Positions 1 through 10,492 of a DNA stretch of 64,000 bases are shown here, one piece after another; within the stretch, counting starts at the first letter, position 1, and every line of letters begins with the position of its first letter. Origin of the DNA: Poa pratensis (Eukaryota; Streptophyta; Magnoliopsida; Poales; Poaceae); assembly GCA_947311845.1 (NCBI GenBank), contig CAMZMU010000063.1, positions 118,159,612 to 118,223,611 of the forward strand, given 5' to 3'. Under the pieces are notes generated by a model. It did no database searches. It was not told the origin of the DNA and was given only the letters and a program-made list of their open reading frames with translations. The position numbers and the translations under genes are program-made.

Positions 1-331
1 GCTATTTGCTAGTCTTCGCCATAGGCACGAGTGTCGGCTAGACCTCCTGTACTACGCACTTGCAGAATCCCACCTTCATCAATAAAGTTCATCTTACATC
101 CGCAATTCTTGATTGCATTATTGGTTCTTACTTGTTTCTCGATCGCAGGTAGAACTAGACCTTTTGGTCAGGCTGATCGTGCTTCTGCAGGATTGGTAAC
201 TCCCGGAGATTGGTTTAGCGATTGCATTGGCGCTGCGTACGTGTGCGTAGTAGTCGGATCGCCAAGGTCGAACTCCACCAGAATCGACGTATCATCATCT
301 CATCGAAAGATCGGACACCTTTGCCCTATCA
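1..331 (+). repeat. 5' LTR, last 331 bases
   Basis: Matches 3736-4066 with six substitutions (five transitions, one transversion) and no indels. It ends in CTATCA directly before the primer-binding site. The rest of this LTR lies left of the window. Confidence 0.92.
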
Positions 332-333
332 AG

Positions 334-343
334 TGGTATCAGA
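334..343 (+). other. Primer-binding site (initiator tRNA-Met type)
   Basis: TGGTATCAGA, two bases after the LTR end, is the usual start of the tRNA-Met-complementary primer-binding site of plant LTR retrotransposons. Similarity drops right after it, which suits a deletion joining the PBS to pol. Confidence 0.85.
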
Positions 344-360
344 TTTCTGAGTTGGATGTT

Positions 361-3300
361 ACTACTTCTGTTTGTTATGCAATTGTTTGCAAAGAAGTTT
401 TGTTTTCATTTGAGGATATGCCTCCTTCTTTGCCCCCTGTTGTTGCTAACGTTTTGCAGGAGTTTAAGGATGTTTTTCCCAAGAGGTGCCACCAGGGCTG
501 CCACCCATTTGCGGAATAGAACATCAAATTGATTTGATTCCTGGAGCTTCACTTCCTAACCGCGCGGCATACCGTACCAACCCTGAGGAGACTAAAGAGA
601 TTGAACGACAAATTCAAGAACTACTTGATAAAGGTTATATTCGTGAGTCTCTTAGTCCATGTGCTGTTCCGATTTTATTGGTACCTAAGAAAGATGGATC
701 ATCTCGAATGTGCACTGATTGTAGGGCTATAAACAATATTACAATTCGTTATAGACACCCTATACCACGTTTGGATGATATGCTTGATGAGCTGAGTGGT
801 TCTACCATGTTTTCTAAAGTTGATTTGCGTAGTGGTTACCACCAAATTCGTATGCAATTAGGAGATGAATGGAAACATCATTTAAAACTAAATTTGGTCT
901 TTATGAGTGGTTAGTAATGCCTTTTGGTTTAACTAATGCTCCAAGTACTTTCATGAGATTGATGAATGAAGTTTTACGTGCTTTTATTGGACGTTTTGTG
1001 GTGGGTCTACTTTGATGATATCTTGATATACAACAAATCTTTAGAGGATCATGTCAATCATTTGCGTGCTGTTTTTAATGCTTTGAGTGTTGCATGTTTA
1101 TTTGGTAATCTTGAGAAGTGCACCTTTTGCACCGATCGAGTCGCGTTTCTTGGTTATGTTGTTACAGCGCAGGGCATTGAAGTGAATCCCGCAAAGATTG
1201 AAGCAATTTCGAGTTGGCCAACTCCTCTCACGGTCACCCAAGTGAGGAGTTTTCTTGGTCTTGCTGGATTTTATCGGCGCTTTGTCAGGGATTTTAGTAC
1301 TATTGCAGCGCCACTAAATGAGCTTACAAAGAAGGATGTGCCTTTTGTTTGGGGCGATGCACAACAGGATGCTTTTATGGTACTGAAAGATAAGTTAACA
1401 CATGCTCCATTACTTCAACTTCCTGATTTTAATAAGACTTTTGAGCTAGAGTGTGATGCTAGTTGAATTGGGTTGGGAGGTGTGTTGTTACAAGATGGTA
1501 AACCTGTTGCATATTTTAGTGAAAAACTGAGTGGGGCTAGTCTGAATTATTCTACTTATGATAAGGAATTATATGCTCTTGTTCGGACTTTAGAGACTTG
1601 GCAACATTACTTATGGCCCCGAGAATTTGTTATACATTCTGATCATGAATCTTTGAAGCATATTCGTAATCAAGCTAAACTGAATCGTAGACATGCTAAG
1701 TGGGTTGAGTTCATTGAGTCTTTTCCATATGTCATTAAACACAAAAAGGGTAAAGACAATATTATTGCTGATGCTTTGTCACGTCGATATACCATGCTTT
1801 CTAAGCTTGATTTCAATTTTTTTGGATTAGAAACTATCAAAGACCAATATGTGCATGATGCTGAATTCAAAGATGTATTACAGAATTGTAAAGCAGGGAG
1901 AACATGGAACAAATTCGTCCTTAATGATGGATTTGTGTTCAGACCAATATGTGCATGATGCTGAATTCAAAGATGTATTACAGAATTGTAAAGCAGGGAG
2001 AACATGGAACAAATTCGTCCTTAATGATGGATTTGTGTTCCGTGCTAACAAGCTATGCATCCCAGATAGCTCCGTTCGACTTTTGTTGTTGCAGGAGGCG
2101 CATGGGGGAGGATTGATGGGCCATTTTGGTGTCAAGAAGACGGAGGACGTGCTTGCTGCACATTTCTTTTGGCCACACATGCGTCGGGATGTTGAGAGAT
2201 TTATTGCTCGCTGCACTACATGTCAGAAAGCTAAGTCACTCCTTAATCCACATGGTTTATATATGCCTCTTCCTGTTCCTAGTGTACCTTGGGAAGATAT
2301 TTCTATGGACTTTGTTTTGGGATTGTCTCGTACTCAGAAGGGGAGGGATAGCATTTTTTTTTGTTGTGGATAGGTTTTCTAAGATGGCACATTTTATTCC
2401 TTGTCACAAGAGTGATGCTGCTGCTCATGTTGCTGATTTATTCTTTCGTGAAATTATTCGTTTGCATGGTGTGCCAAATACTATTGTTTCTGATCGTGAT
2501 ACTAAGTTTTTTTAGCCATTTTTGGAGATGTTTATGGGCTAAGTTGGGGACGAAATTATTATTTAGTACTACATGTCACCCCCAAACTGATGGACAAACT
2601 GAAGTAGTAAATAGAACATTGTCTACTATGCTAAGGGTTGTGTTGAAACAGATTTTGAAAAAGTGGGAAGAATGTTTGCCTCATATAGAATTTGCTTATA
2701 ATCGTTCTATGCATTCTTCCACTAAGTTGTGCCCTTTTCAAATTGTGTATGGTTTTGTTCCTCATGCACCTATTGATTTATTGCCTCTTCCATCTACGGT
2801 GCAAAATAATTTTGATGCTACACAACATGCTGAATTGATTTTAAAGCTGCATGAAACTACTAAAGAAAACATTGCACGCCTGTAAAATGTATGGTGACAA
2901 AGGAAGAAAGCATATTGTGTTTGCTCCTGGAGATCTTGTTTGGTTGCATTTGCGCAAAGATCGTTTCCCTGATTTGCGCAAGTCTAAGTTAATGCCACGA
3001 GTTGATGGTCCTTTTAGGGTCTTAGAAAAAATAAATGATAATGCATATAAACTTGAGCTGCCTGCAGAGTTTGGGGTTAGTCCCACATTTAACATTGCAG
3101 ATCTGAAGCCCTATTTTGGAGAAAATGATGAAATGGCGTCGAGGACGACTTCAATTCAAGAAGGGGAGGATGATGAGGACATCCCTGCTATAGATGCAAC
3201 CACGACTACTACACCTCCACATATGCAAGGACCGTTAACTAGAGCTCGTGCCCGTCAACTCCAACAACAGGTGCTTTCGTTTCTTCGAGCTACTCCTAAT

Positions 3301-3465
3301 ATACATGAGAATATGATGCTGCCTAAAGTAGATATATTTGTCTCTCTCAGGAATGATGGACCAAGCATGGATGAGAAGGACAAGCTATGGAGCATGTACG
3401 TCGATGGAGATCACAGCTGGAGTAGGAACGTTGGAGATGATGATGCCACCAATAAAGAGAGTTGA
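361..3465 (+). pseudogene. Broken gypsy pol: RT, RNase H, integrase
   Basis: Remnant of the polyprotein that copies and integrates the element. RT motifs are visible in pieces: [11 protein letters not shown] (near 680), [15 protein letters not shown] (near 810), then YFDDILIY (near 1010). RNase H follows (GGVLLQDGKPVAYFSEKL near 1480; ADALSRR near 1770). Integrase shows an HHCC zinc finger (GHFG near 2120; CTTCQKAK near 2215) and core residues around [14 protein letters not shown] and HPQTDGQTE. It ends with a GPFRVLEKI-type C-terminal fold and an acidic/TPP tail. Frame changes lie near 485, 872, 1003, 1940, 2358, 2510 and 2870, and an in-frame TGA sits at 1464-1466. Several changes fall in T runs. 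No functional protein can be made from this copy. Confidence 0.93.
1841..2040 (+). repeat. Perfect 100-bp tandem duplication inside pol
   Basis: 1841-1940 and 1941-2040 are identical over 100 bases. The unit starts AGACCAATATGTGCATGATG and ends ATTTGTGTTC. As 100 is not a multiple of three, it shifts the frame between RNase H and integrase. Confidence 0.97.
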
Positions 3466-4066
3466 TGACTTGGGCGAAATATTCAAGACTACACTTCCTA
3501 TTTTCGTCCATAATTATATATGGTGCTGCGTCACCTTTATTATTGAGCCAGGCCCATGTAATTTTCGCACCAAGACTTTTAGGGAAATTTTTAGAGTCCG
3601 TTTTGAGGTAGAAAAGGGTTTCTAGGGTTGGATTCGGCCACCGCACCGAGGCTGGCCAAAACCCCAACCTTTTCCCCTTATATACCTCCTCTAGGGTTAA
3701 GTTTAGACTCAGATTTTGTTTAGTTAAAGAACTCAGCTATTTGCTAGTCTCCGCCATAGGTACGAGTGTCGGCTAGACCTCCTGTACTACGCACTTGCAG
3801 AATCCCACCTTCATCAATAAAATTCATCTTACATCCACAATTCTTGATTGCATTATTGGTTCTTACTTGTTTCTCGATCGTAGGTAGAACTAGACCTTTT
3901 GGTCAGGCTGATCGTGCTTCTGCAGGATTGGTAACTCCCGGAGATTGGTTTAGCGATTGCATTGGCGCTGCGTACGTGTGCGTAGTAGTCGGATCGCCAA
4001 GGTCGAACTCCACCAGAATCGACGTATCATCATCTCATCGAAAGATCGTACACCTTTGCCCTATCA
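3463..4066 (+). repeat. 3' LTR
   Basis: Starts TGATGACTTGGG after a purine-rich tract (AATAAAGAGAG at 3451-3461) and ends CTATCA. Length about 604 bp. Start placed from the purine tract plus TG; end from comparison with the 5' LTR. Confidence 0.8.
3679..3684 (+). promoter_or_regulatory. LTR TATA box
   Basis: TATATA in a CCCCTTATATACC context inside the 3' LTR, placed as a U3 core promoter should be. Not verified experimentally. Confidence 0.5.
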
Positions 4067-4105
4067 CACGAGGGGCAAATTGAGGCAGACATAAAGGAAG
4101 ATCTT

Positions 4106-4365
4106 GTTGAGATACTAATATATTGCATAGCTCTTTCCATCAGTTCGGATTTTTGGAATATATGGCTAGTGCAACCCCAAGAGGTCTCAAGTTCATGACC
4201 CTGCTCACGTAGTATTAAGAAAAAGAAAAAAAATTATGCGCCTGCACCGAACCTACGCTAAGGACTAAAATAGCCTAGACGTGAGGGGGGAAGGGGGGTT
4301 GAGATATAAATATATTGCATAGCTACTTCCATCAGTTCGGACTTTTGGTTTAGATAGCTAGTGTA
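4106..4365 (+). repeat. Two diverged copies of a ~65-bp direct repeat
   Basis: About 4106-4175 and 4298-4365 share GTTGAGATA, ATATATTGCATAGCT and TTCCATCAGTTCGGA in the same order, 192 bases apart. Otherwise 4067-4870 shows no gene. Confidence 0.7.
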
Positions 4366-4366
4366 G

Positions 4367-5704
4367 CAATTCTATAGATCTCACCACGGATGACAAATTC
4401 TGACCACCGCCGGCACGGAGGAGGTCGGGGCGTGCTAGCAAGCGAGGGCAGAGGCAGCAACGAGTAGGGACCACGGGAGCGAGACGACATGGTGATACGG
4501 GTAGAGAGGGGCCGATGGAACAGGTCGGATCCGATATATTTGACCTAACCCGACTAGCTTGGACCAGAGTGAGCTGCTCTTTTGCAGATGTTGGGAACTC
4601 TCAAGTGGAAGATATGATTTAGCCCAACAGTTAGTATTTCTCTCAGTAAAGAACCAAATTTATTTGGAGTTGGATTCTATAAAGGTCCGGCGATCATATA
4701 GAATATATCGGACTATGCTGCATCGCTGATGTTAAACGTCCTCATGGTCATCTAATAAAGATCGCATGAATGAATAGTTAAAAACATGTCTCTTTTTTTA
4801 TCACCATCACCACTAATATAAAAAGGGAGAGAGGGGTGGATCCAACAAATCCTGAGTGTACAACGTTATGATCAATGCTCAAAATTATTCCCGCATTTAG
4901 CGGTAAAACAGTGTCCGTCGCACCCCCTGATCAATCCCCACCCCGCGGCATTCTTTTTCTGATTGCATCACGCACTTCACGCAGTCTCCCCGCGGCATCG
5001 CCGCCGCCCTGCACGCGAGCCCGCCTCCGCCGCACCAGCCGACACTTACGATGGGGGATCGGGAGTAGGAAGAGAATCCCAGCTAGAGCAGAAGCCCACT
5101 GCCGGAACCACCGCCTTATACTCATGCGAGGCGCCACCGGAGCCGGCGAGCCCGAACGCGCGAGCCGCCGCCGCCCACCATCATCTCTCATCATCTACGC
5201 GGCCGGAGGCCCCTACCAGAGGACCGCAGCCACAGGTCCTCATGCTTGCCCCACCCATCGCACGTCCCTCCACAGTCCCCAACGCAGCCCCTAGCTGAAG
5301 CTCCCTTTCGGCGTCACCCCCGACCATCCTCCAGCCATGGCACGACCTGGCAGCGCCTTTCCCAAAACGTCTCCCCCAGGCTGTGATGTATTTACCCTAC
5401 CCCAGGTCTTGAAGTTATAGTTATGCTGATGCCTGATGTTATTCTGAACATGAGGTAAGAAGTTGTACAATCTTTGTTGGTAGAAACCATCCCCATTCGA
5501 GAGTGTGTGCTCTATCGCTAGCTGGTCCACCATTGAGTTATGCACCCTAATGATTTGATTTTTATTTCAGCTGGGTTATTACAGATCAACAACGTACTTA
5601 CATCTGCCCCTGCAAAACAATCCGATAACTATTTTGTAATTTTCAGGCAAATCTAATTATGCCTAATTACATTACATATGGACACATAATAACTAGGTGA
5701 TGTT
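4367..5704. other. Intergenic; GC-rich block 4910-5320
   Basis: No recognisable gene. The block 4910-5320 is strongly GC-rich and keeps several frames open because stops are rare. The translations are Pro/Arg/Ala-rich and unlike any family I know. It may be a gene 5' fragment or transposon interior; nothing supports a protein. 5320-5704 shows no feature. Confidence 0.5.
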
Positions 5705-6113
5705 CAGAAGGCCGTTTTGGTGCCCGGGTGCACATGCACCCGGTTTTTTTTGGATTTTTTTGAAAATTCAAAACATGTCGAAAAATTCCGAAAAAAATCA
5801 TGCACGTACCCGAGCATGTCACGCACCATCGTGTCAAATTTGGCGACGAATCGACATCGCGGCCGCCCTGTGCAAAAATGACAAATCTCAGATCTGAAAA
5901 TTCAAAATTTTGGATCTATTTTCTGTCAGAATTTTGTCATTTTTGCACAGGGCGGCCGCGATGTCGTTTCGTAGCCAAATTTGACACGATGGTGCGTGAC
6001 ATGCTCGGGTACGTGCATGATTTTTTTCGCAATTTTTCGACATGTTTTGAATTTTCAAAAAAATCCGAAAAAAACCGGGTGCATGTGCACCCGGGCACCA
6101 AATTGGATTTCTG
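5705..6113. mobile_element. Foldback MITE with nested palindromes, copy A
   Basis: Two arms of about 165 bp (5716-5882 and 5935-6102) are near-perfect inverted repeats, so a single strand folds into one hairpin. Each arm carries near its end its own palindrome (CCGGGTGCAC/ATGCACCCGG), then a T-rich stretch, a block ending AAATTTGRC and GCGGCCGCCCTGTGCAAAAA. The outer edges CAGAAGGCC and GGATTTCTG agree with copies B and C. No clear target duplication. Copies at 27561-27966 and 52659-53072 share the plan and have ~10-11-bp target duplications, which suggests a Mutator-like origin (inference). Confidence 0.85.
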
Positions 6114-6679
6114 TCTTCTATAGGCATACTCACATCCTATTTTATTTCGGTGGAAACCATAGGAGTTGGGTGTCACGCCATGAATTGGATGGTAAAACTT
6201 CCTTTTCAAAATTGCCCATGGTTATTGATTAGCACCACGGACCAATATTTTATTATTATGCCATTAGGGAACACTTCCACTTCTGTCAGAATACTGCCCA
6301 CGTCTGACTTCTTTTCAGATCAACAACATCAGGAAGCACCTTGCTATTATTTGGGCAAGATGAATGCTTCGTCTATCTATTATTGCTGCACGTTAATGTA
6401 GGTAGTTTTACATACGCCGTATATACTGCCTGATTTATGTGAATGTGCGAGCACAGCATTACGAGAATATTGATCTTCAAAACTGCTGTTAGCTATGCAA
6501 TTGAAGTGTACTATTCTTAAGAGAAAACCATTCTCATATTATTTGGCTTTAGTTCAAGTGCGAGAATTACTTCTCTATTATAAAGGGGTATTTGGTGGTT
6601 TTGGGTCAGGTTTAGAGTTGAACATAGCCTTCAGTTTTACACAATTTTGTATCCCTTCGTTCTGTTTTTAAATGTGAAA

Positions 6680-6710
6680 CTAGCAAGGTGGCCCTCGCAA
6701 ATGCAAGGGC
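6680..6710 (-). mobile_element. Helitron 3' end, minus strand (fragment)
   Basis: On the minus strand the sequence reads a GCCCTTGCATTTGCGAGGGC stem-loop followed by about 8 bases and CTAG, with host A/T polarity on the plus strand (A at 6679). This is the 3'-terminal signature of grass Helitrons. I could not find the matching 5' TC end to the right. Confidence 0.55.
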
Positions 6711-8397
6711 AGCATATATAGTTTGTCGAAATGGTTAAAGTGATTATTTTTATCTTCCGTGCATATTTTTTTCCCTCCTATGTACACAACGCTTTAGTGT
6801 CAAATGAACAACGTTTTAGACATGGTTACATTAACAAATATGTATCTTTGTCCTTTACTTTTAATACCATTATACTATAAAAAAATAAAAGGGCGGGAAA
6901 TTCTTTTTAAAATAACGTGATTATACCTCCAGAGGTGGACTTGAAAGGACACAGACAAAACTGACACATAATATACGTACATGCATGCCTGCTAGATCAG
7001 TTGTCTCGTGTTTGGTATCATAGGTATACGCATCTATGTCGTTGTGTGCATATTAATAAAAAGCAATTCTCTTTGTAAAAAAAATGCTTGCGCTTAAATT
7101 CTTTATTGCATATATAATTTGATCGATATTTTACCAACAAACAAATATTTTACAGATAAATGACAAACATGTCTTCATGTCCTTGGTTCTAACAACCAAT
7201 GCTCCTTTATGTACTCGTCTGCCGGTGCTAATGTACATTCCTAATAATTAGTTAGATACTTTTTATTCTATCACCTCTTAGCATAAATTTTCGATGGATC
7301 ATTAGATGGTAAAATTACACTGTCCATTAATTGCCTAGTGTTTTTTATAGAGCCAATCTTATATTTATTCATTGCATTGAATTAGTTTATTCATGTATGA
7401 TAACATGTTTAAATCAGGTATCACATGTCCAAAAAATAATTGACACCGACAACTACAATTTTTTTTTGTGTGTGTGATAACTGACTATGTGCGACTACGA
7501 TGAACTATATATTATCTAAGTGATCTATTTTCGGTATAGTTATGAACATATAGCAGATTACATCTGCTTATGAGCTGTTAGACCTAGGTAATGCAACTTG
7601 TGTAGGAACATAATTCTAATGGTTATGATCTATTTAGGTATAATGGCTAAGATCTAGTGGATGTGATTTGTTTAGTAACATTATAAAGATCTAATGAATG
7701 TATCCGTCTAACTGATGTGATGTGCTTAGATACTAATAGTTGTGATCTACTAATAAAAGGATGGTCGCTTTTCTGTTGAGAATCTCTAGTACACTTCTCT
7801 ATTTTTCATATTCAGCAAATCTGAGGACATCAAGTTTTGTGCATTGAAATTGCTTGAAAATAAAGTTGTAATTTCTTACATATTCACACTATGATAGTGA
7901 TAATAATATCCACTACAAATGTTATAGTGAACCGTCTAGTAGGCAATTGGTTGCACGTGTTACAGATTGGTACGTTAAATTTATTAAGCTTACTATATCA
8001 TTTCGGTTTCATGTGATTGTATCTTTATAAGAAAACTATCTAAGGTTAAAAAATGAGCTAGCAAGCCATTCGTAAACTAATTAAAGCTCGACATACCAAG
8101 CCGGTCATTTGGCTCGTTCATTACTCATTGTGGTTTGTATACCTACATTATTTCTTAACAAATTAGTCCGTGACTTCCAATATGTTTTATTGTATTTAAT
8201 TATGAATCAACATTTATACGGATCAATAAGAAGGATCTACCGATGTGTGTGTAGGTGGAATATGTTCATGCAAGTCAACAAACATTTGAATTTTGCAAAA
8301 AAATATTAATTACTATTGTATATTATGTTGTATAGTTCCTTAATTATCAGTCGACGTATAATTGGGTGATAACTTCACAGCGCATCTCTAATTCATC
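6711..8397. other. AT-rich intergenic DNA
   Basis: No coding sequence, RNA gene or clear terminal repeats seen. GATCTA-containing phrases recur around 7500-7760 (for example TGTGATCTACTAATA near 7742, which also resembles a Helitron 5' end), suggesting old decayed repeats. 6114-6679 is likewise without a feature. Confidence 0.5.
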
Positions 8398-8399
8398 TA

Positions 8400-8501
8400 C
8401 TCCCTCCGTTCCATATTAGTTGACTCTAAATGGGTGTATGTAGCACTAAAATAAGTCTAGATACATTCATTTTGATGTCAAGTAATATGGAACGGAGGGA
8501 G
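8400..8501. mobile_element. Stowaway MITE (Tc1/mariner-type), 102 bp
   Basis: Terminal inverted repeats CTCCCTCCGTTCC / GGAACGGAGGGAG with a TA duplication at 8398-8399 and 8502-8503. This is the standard Stowaway structure in grasses. Confidence 0.95.
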
Positions 8502-8503
8502 TA

Positions 8504-9346
8504 GTCGCTTACTACTAAATCATCGCTAAGCATGGCTGGACTCGTTACTTGATTAGCGTGATCAAACTTCTTGGTCATACAGGGACCAGCTTTTATCTAC
8601 AGATTAGCTAATTGCTTACGCCTAATGACCAGTCAGGACTAAGAAGTGGAAAATCTAGATTTAATCGTTCGTGAACAGATTTTCCACATAACTCTAGATT
8701 TAAGTGGAAATTATGTTCATTAGTTGTAACATTTTTTTTCTAAGGATCCGGATATGCCAAAGCAAAACACCCTCCACACATGATTGACTATGTCTAGAAA
8801 AATAAAAGCTCACTCAATGATTTTTTTGCTACCATGGTATGTGTTTTTTTTTTTAATTTTCACCTTTATTGTACAATCATGTGGTTTGTTTTTTATTGTG
8901 TTTCATAGATATATTTTTTCCTTATCATTTGTGTCATAGGGTTTTCATTTTTTTGTTTGGAGGATTGGAGAAAGTTTTTTTTCTAAAGATTCACCTTCTG
9001 CTATGATTTTAAAACTAACTTTCTATTAGACTCAAATTTCTTTGAAAGTTTCTATTGATGGTACACATTTTAATTCTGGAAAATTCAAGTCTACCTGACA
9101 CAAACAATTTTGTGTTTTCTATTCCTATATTTCTTTTAATTTTTTAGAATCAAAACTGTCTTTAATTAATTGGCGATACATATTTTTACTTGATCGGACA
9201 ATCCAGCTATTAAGCCATTAAAATGTGTTTCATGCAGGTGTTTTAAAGGGACGTACTTCTCAATCTCTAATACATGCCTTTGTAGGGGCAGACTCTTTTT
9301 AGGAAAGAAATATAAAAAAAATAGGGCTGGGCTAACTGGACACGTA
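8504..9346. other. AT-rich intergenic DNA
   Basis: Long T runs and no coding potential. I see no gene or element boundary. Confidence 0.5.
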
Positions 9347-9364
9347 TCACATCCAAACTTCTTC

Positions 9365-10161
9365 TTTTTTTTTTGAATTTTTCTACATATATTAAACCGA
9401 CAAAGAGTACACGATTACATCGATTACAAAAACAAAACTAAAAAAGACGAGCAAATCTATGAGATCTTCAAGTTCTTTCTTCATCCAAGACACAATCTTG
9501 TACTTTTCAGAAGGCAACCGTAGAACAACGCCGAAAACACCAAACCATATACCTATGAATACCACCGAAGGTTCTCCCTTTTTAATTTTGAGCCGCAATG
9601 CCAAGGCTTTGTGCACGCACGCAGCCATTAAATTAATCAAGCAACATCGGCAAGAGCACCACCACTGATATTGCAGGGACAAATAACCGTACCACTTTGT
9701 CGACGTCGTTGGAAGACGAGAGAACGAATCACCATTGCCGAAGACGTAGTAGCCGGGATAGATATTGCGAGGACAAACCTCCTCGCGGCAACCATGAGAA
9801 ACAATCCAAGATTGATCTGGCGAAACAAGATCTGAAGAACCATACCTAGACAAACTTAATCTTCCAAAGACACCATTGACGTCGAGAAGAAGATCTCGCC
9901 GTCGAACGAAGTACGGAAGATCACTTATTGCAGACGATGACATCTCCATTGACGAAGAAGACCAAGCTCTAACATTAAGGACCCTTGTGTAGCGCCCTGC
10001 GCAGGTCCGAGGTCCCCACCCCTGCTAGTGCAGAACGACAACTAGAGGAGGCGAGGACCCATCAAATCCATGACGAAGACGACGATGAAGAAGTAGATCG
10101 GCGTCAGCGGCGGCTAGGGTTGAAACCCTAGGCCGCCGCCTCTATTCTTTCTTTTCCGTAC
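9365..10161 (-). mobile_element. Non-LTR-type retroposon with 18-bp target duplication
   Basis: A perfect 18-bp duplication, TCACATCCAAACTTCTTC, lies at 9347-9364 and 10162-10179. Between them, read on the minus strand, is a ~797-bp unit ending in an A-rich tail (T run at 9365-9374 on the plus strand). Target-primed reverse transcription leaves such a structure. The 5' part contains AGGGTTTCAACCCT and is GC-rich. No reverse transcriptase is present, so it is a SINE-like element, a non-autonomous LINE derivative or a retrocopy. Confidence 0.87.
9392..9949 (-). CDS. 185-codon ORF inside the retroposon, unknown
   Basis: An uninterrupted frame starts at a real ATG (9949) and ends about 20 bases before the A tail. 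The protein is rich in Ser, Val and Leu with a hydrophobic stretch near residues 130-142 (FIGIWFGVFGVVL) and another at the C-terminus. I recognise no domain. Its length and its position filling the retroposon could mean a retrocopied gene or an element-encoded protein, but chance cannot be excluded. No promoter seen on the minus strand. Confidence 0.3.
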   Translation of the reverse strand: MEMSSSAISDLPYFVRRRDLLLDVNGVFGRLSLSRYGSSDLVSPDQSWIVSHGCREEVCPRNIYPGYYVFGNGDSFSRLPTTSTKWYGYLSLQYQWWCSCRCCLINLMAACVHKALALRLKIKKGEPSVVFIGIWFGVFGVVLRLPSEKYKIVSWMKKELEDLIDLLVFFSFVFVIDVIVYSLSV

Positions 10162-10492
10162 TCACATCCAAACTTCTTCCTGCTATTTATAATCATCAAA
10201 GGCACGACCGGCCGGCCGGACTCTTTCGTTCGGTTCGTGTTTGTGCATGTCCGTACCGGGACATGTTTGGTAAACACATTATTTTTTAATTGACGAAAAG
10301 TTAACGGATCTGATTATTTAGCACATGTGGTACGTGGCCATGTATGATATTGTACGTGACAATTTTTGCGTAACACTAATATTTCATTAAATCCTAACCG
10401 TAGATTTTAGATCTAAGTACTAAAATTAATTTAAATGATGTGGCTTAACGTGGTGGCTCTATTAAACTCCCTCATTTTGCTTTTAGTATATA

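Larger units (their letters stand above)
1..4066 (+). mobile_element. Degenerate Ty3/gypsy LTR retrotransposon, left end outside window
   Basis: Two LTR copies (1-331 and 3463-4066) flank an internal region of only about 3.1 kb. The internal part starts with a primer-binding site at 334-343 and then passes within a few tens of bases to sequence just upstream of reverse transcriptase. Gag and protease are therefore missing, apparently by internal deletion. The order reverse transcriptase, RNase H, integrase is that of the Ty3/gypsy superfamily. Six mismatches separate the 331 aligned LTR bases (about 1.8%), so the insertion is fairly young, yet pol has many frameshifts. Clade not assigned. The target-site duplication cannot be checked because the left flank lies outside the window. 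Confidence 0.93.

Noticed and set aside
7746..7790. Helitron 5' end (TCTACTAATAAAAGGATGG after A)
   Set aside because: No matching hairpin plus CTAG 3' end was found downstream on the plus strand.
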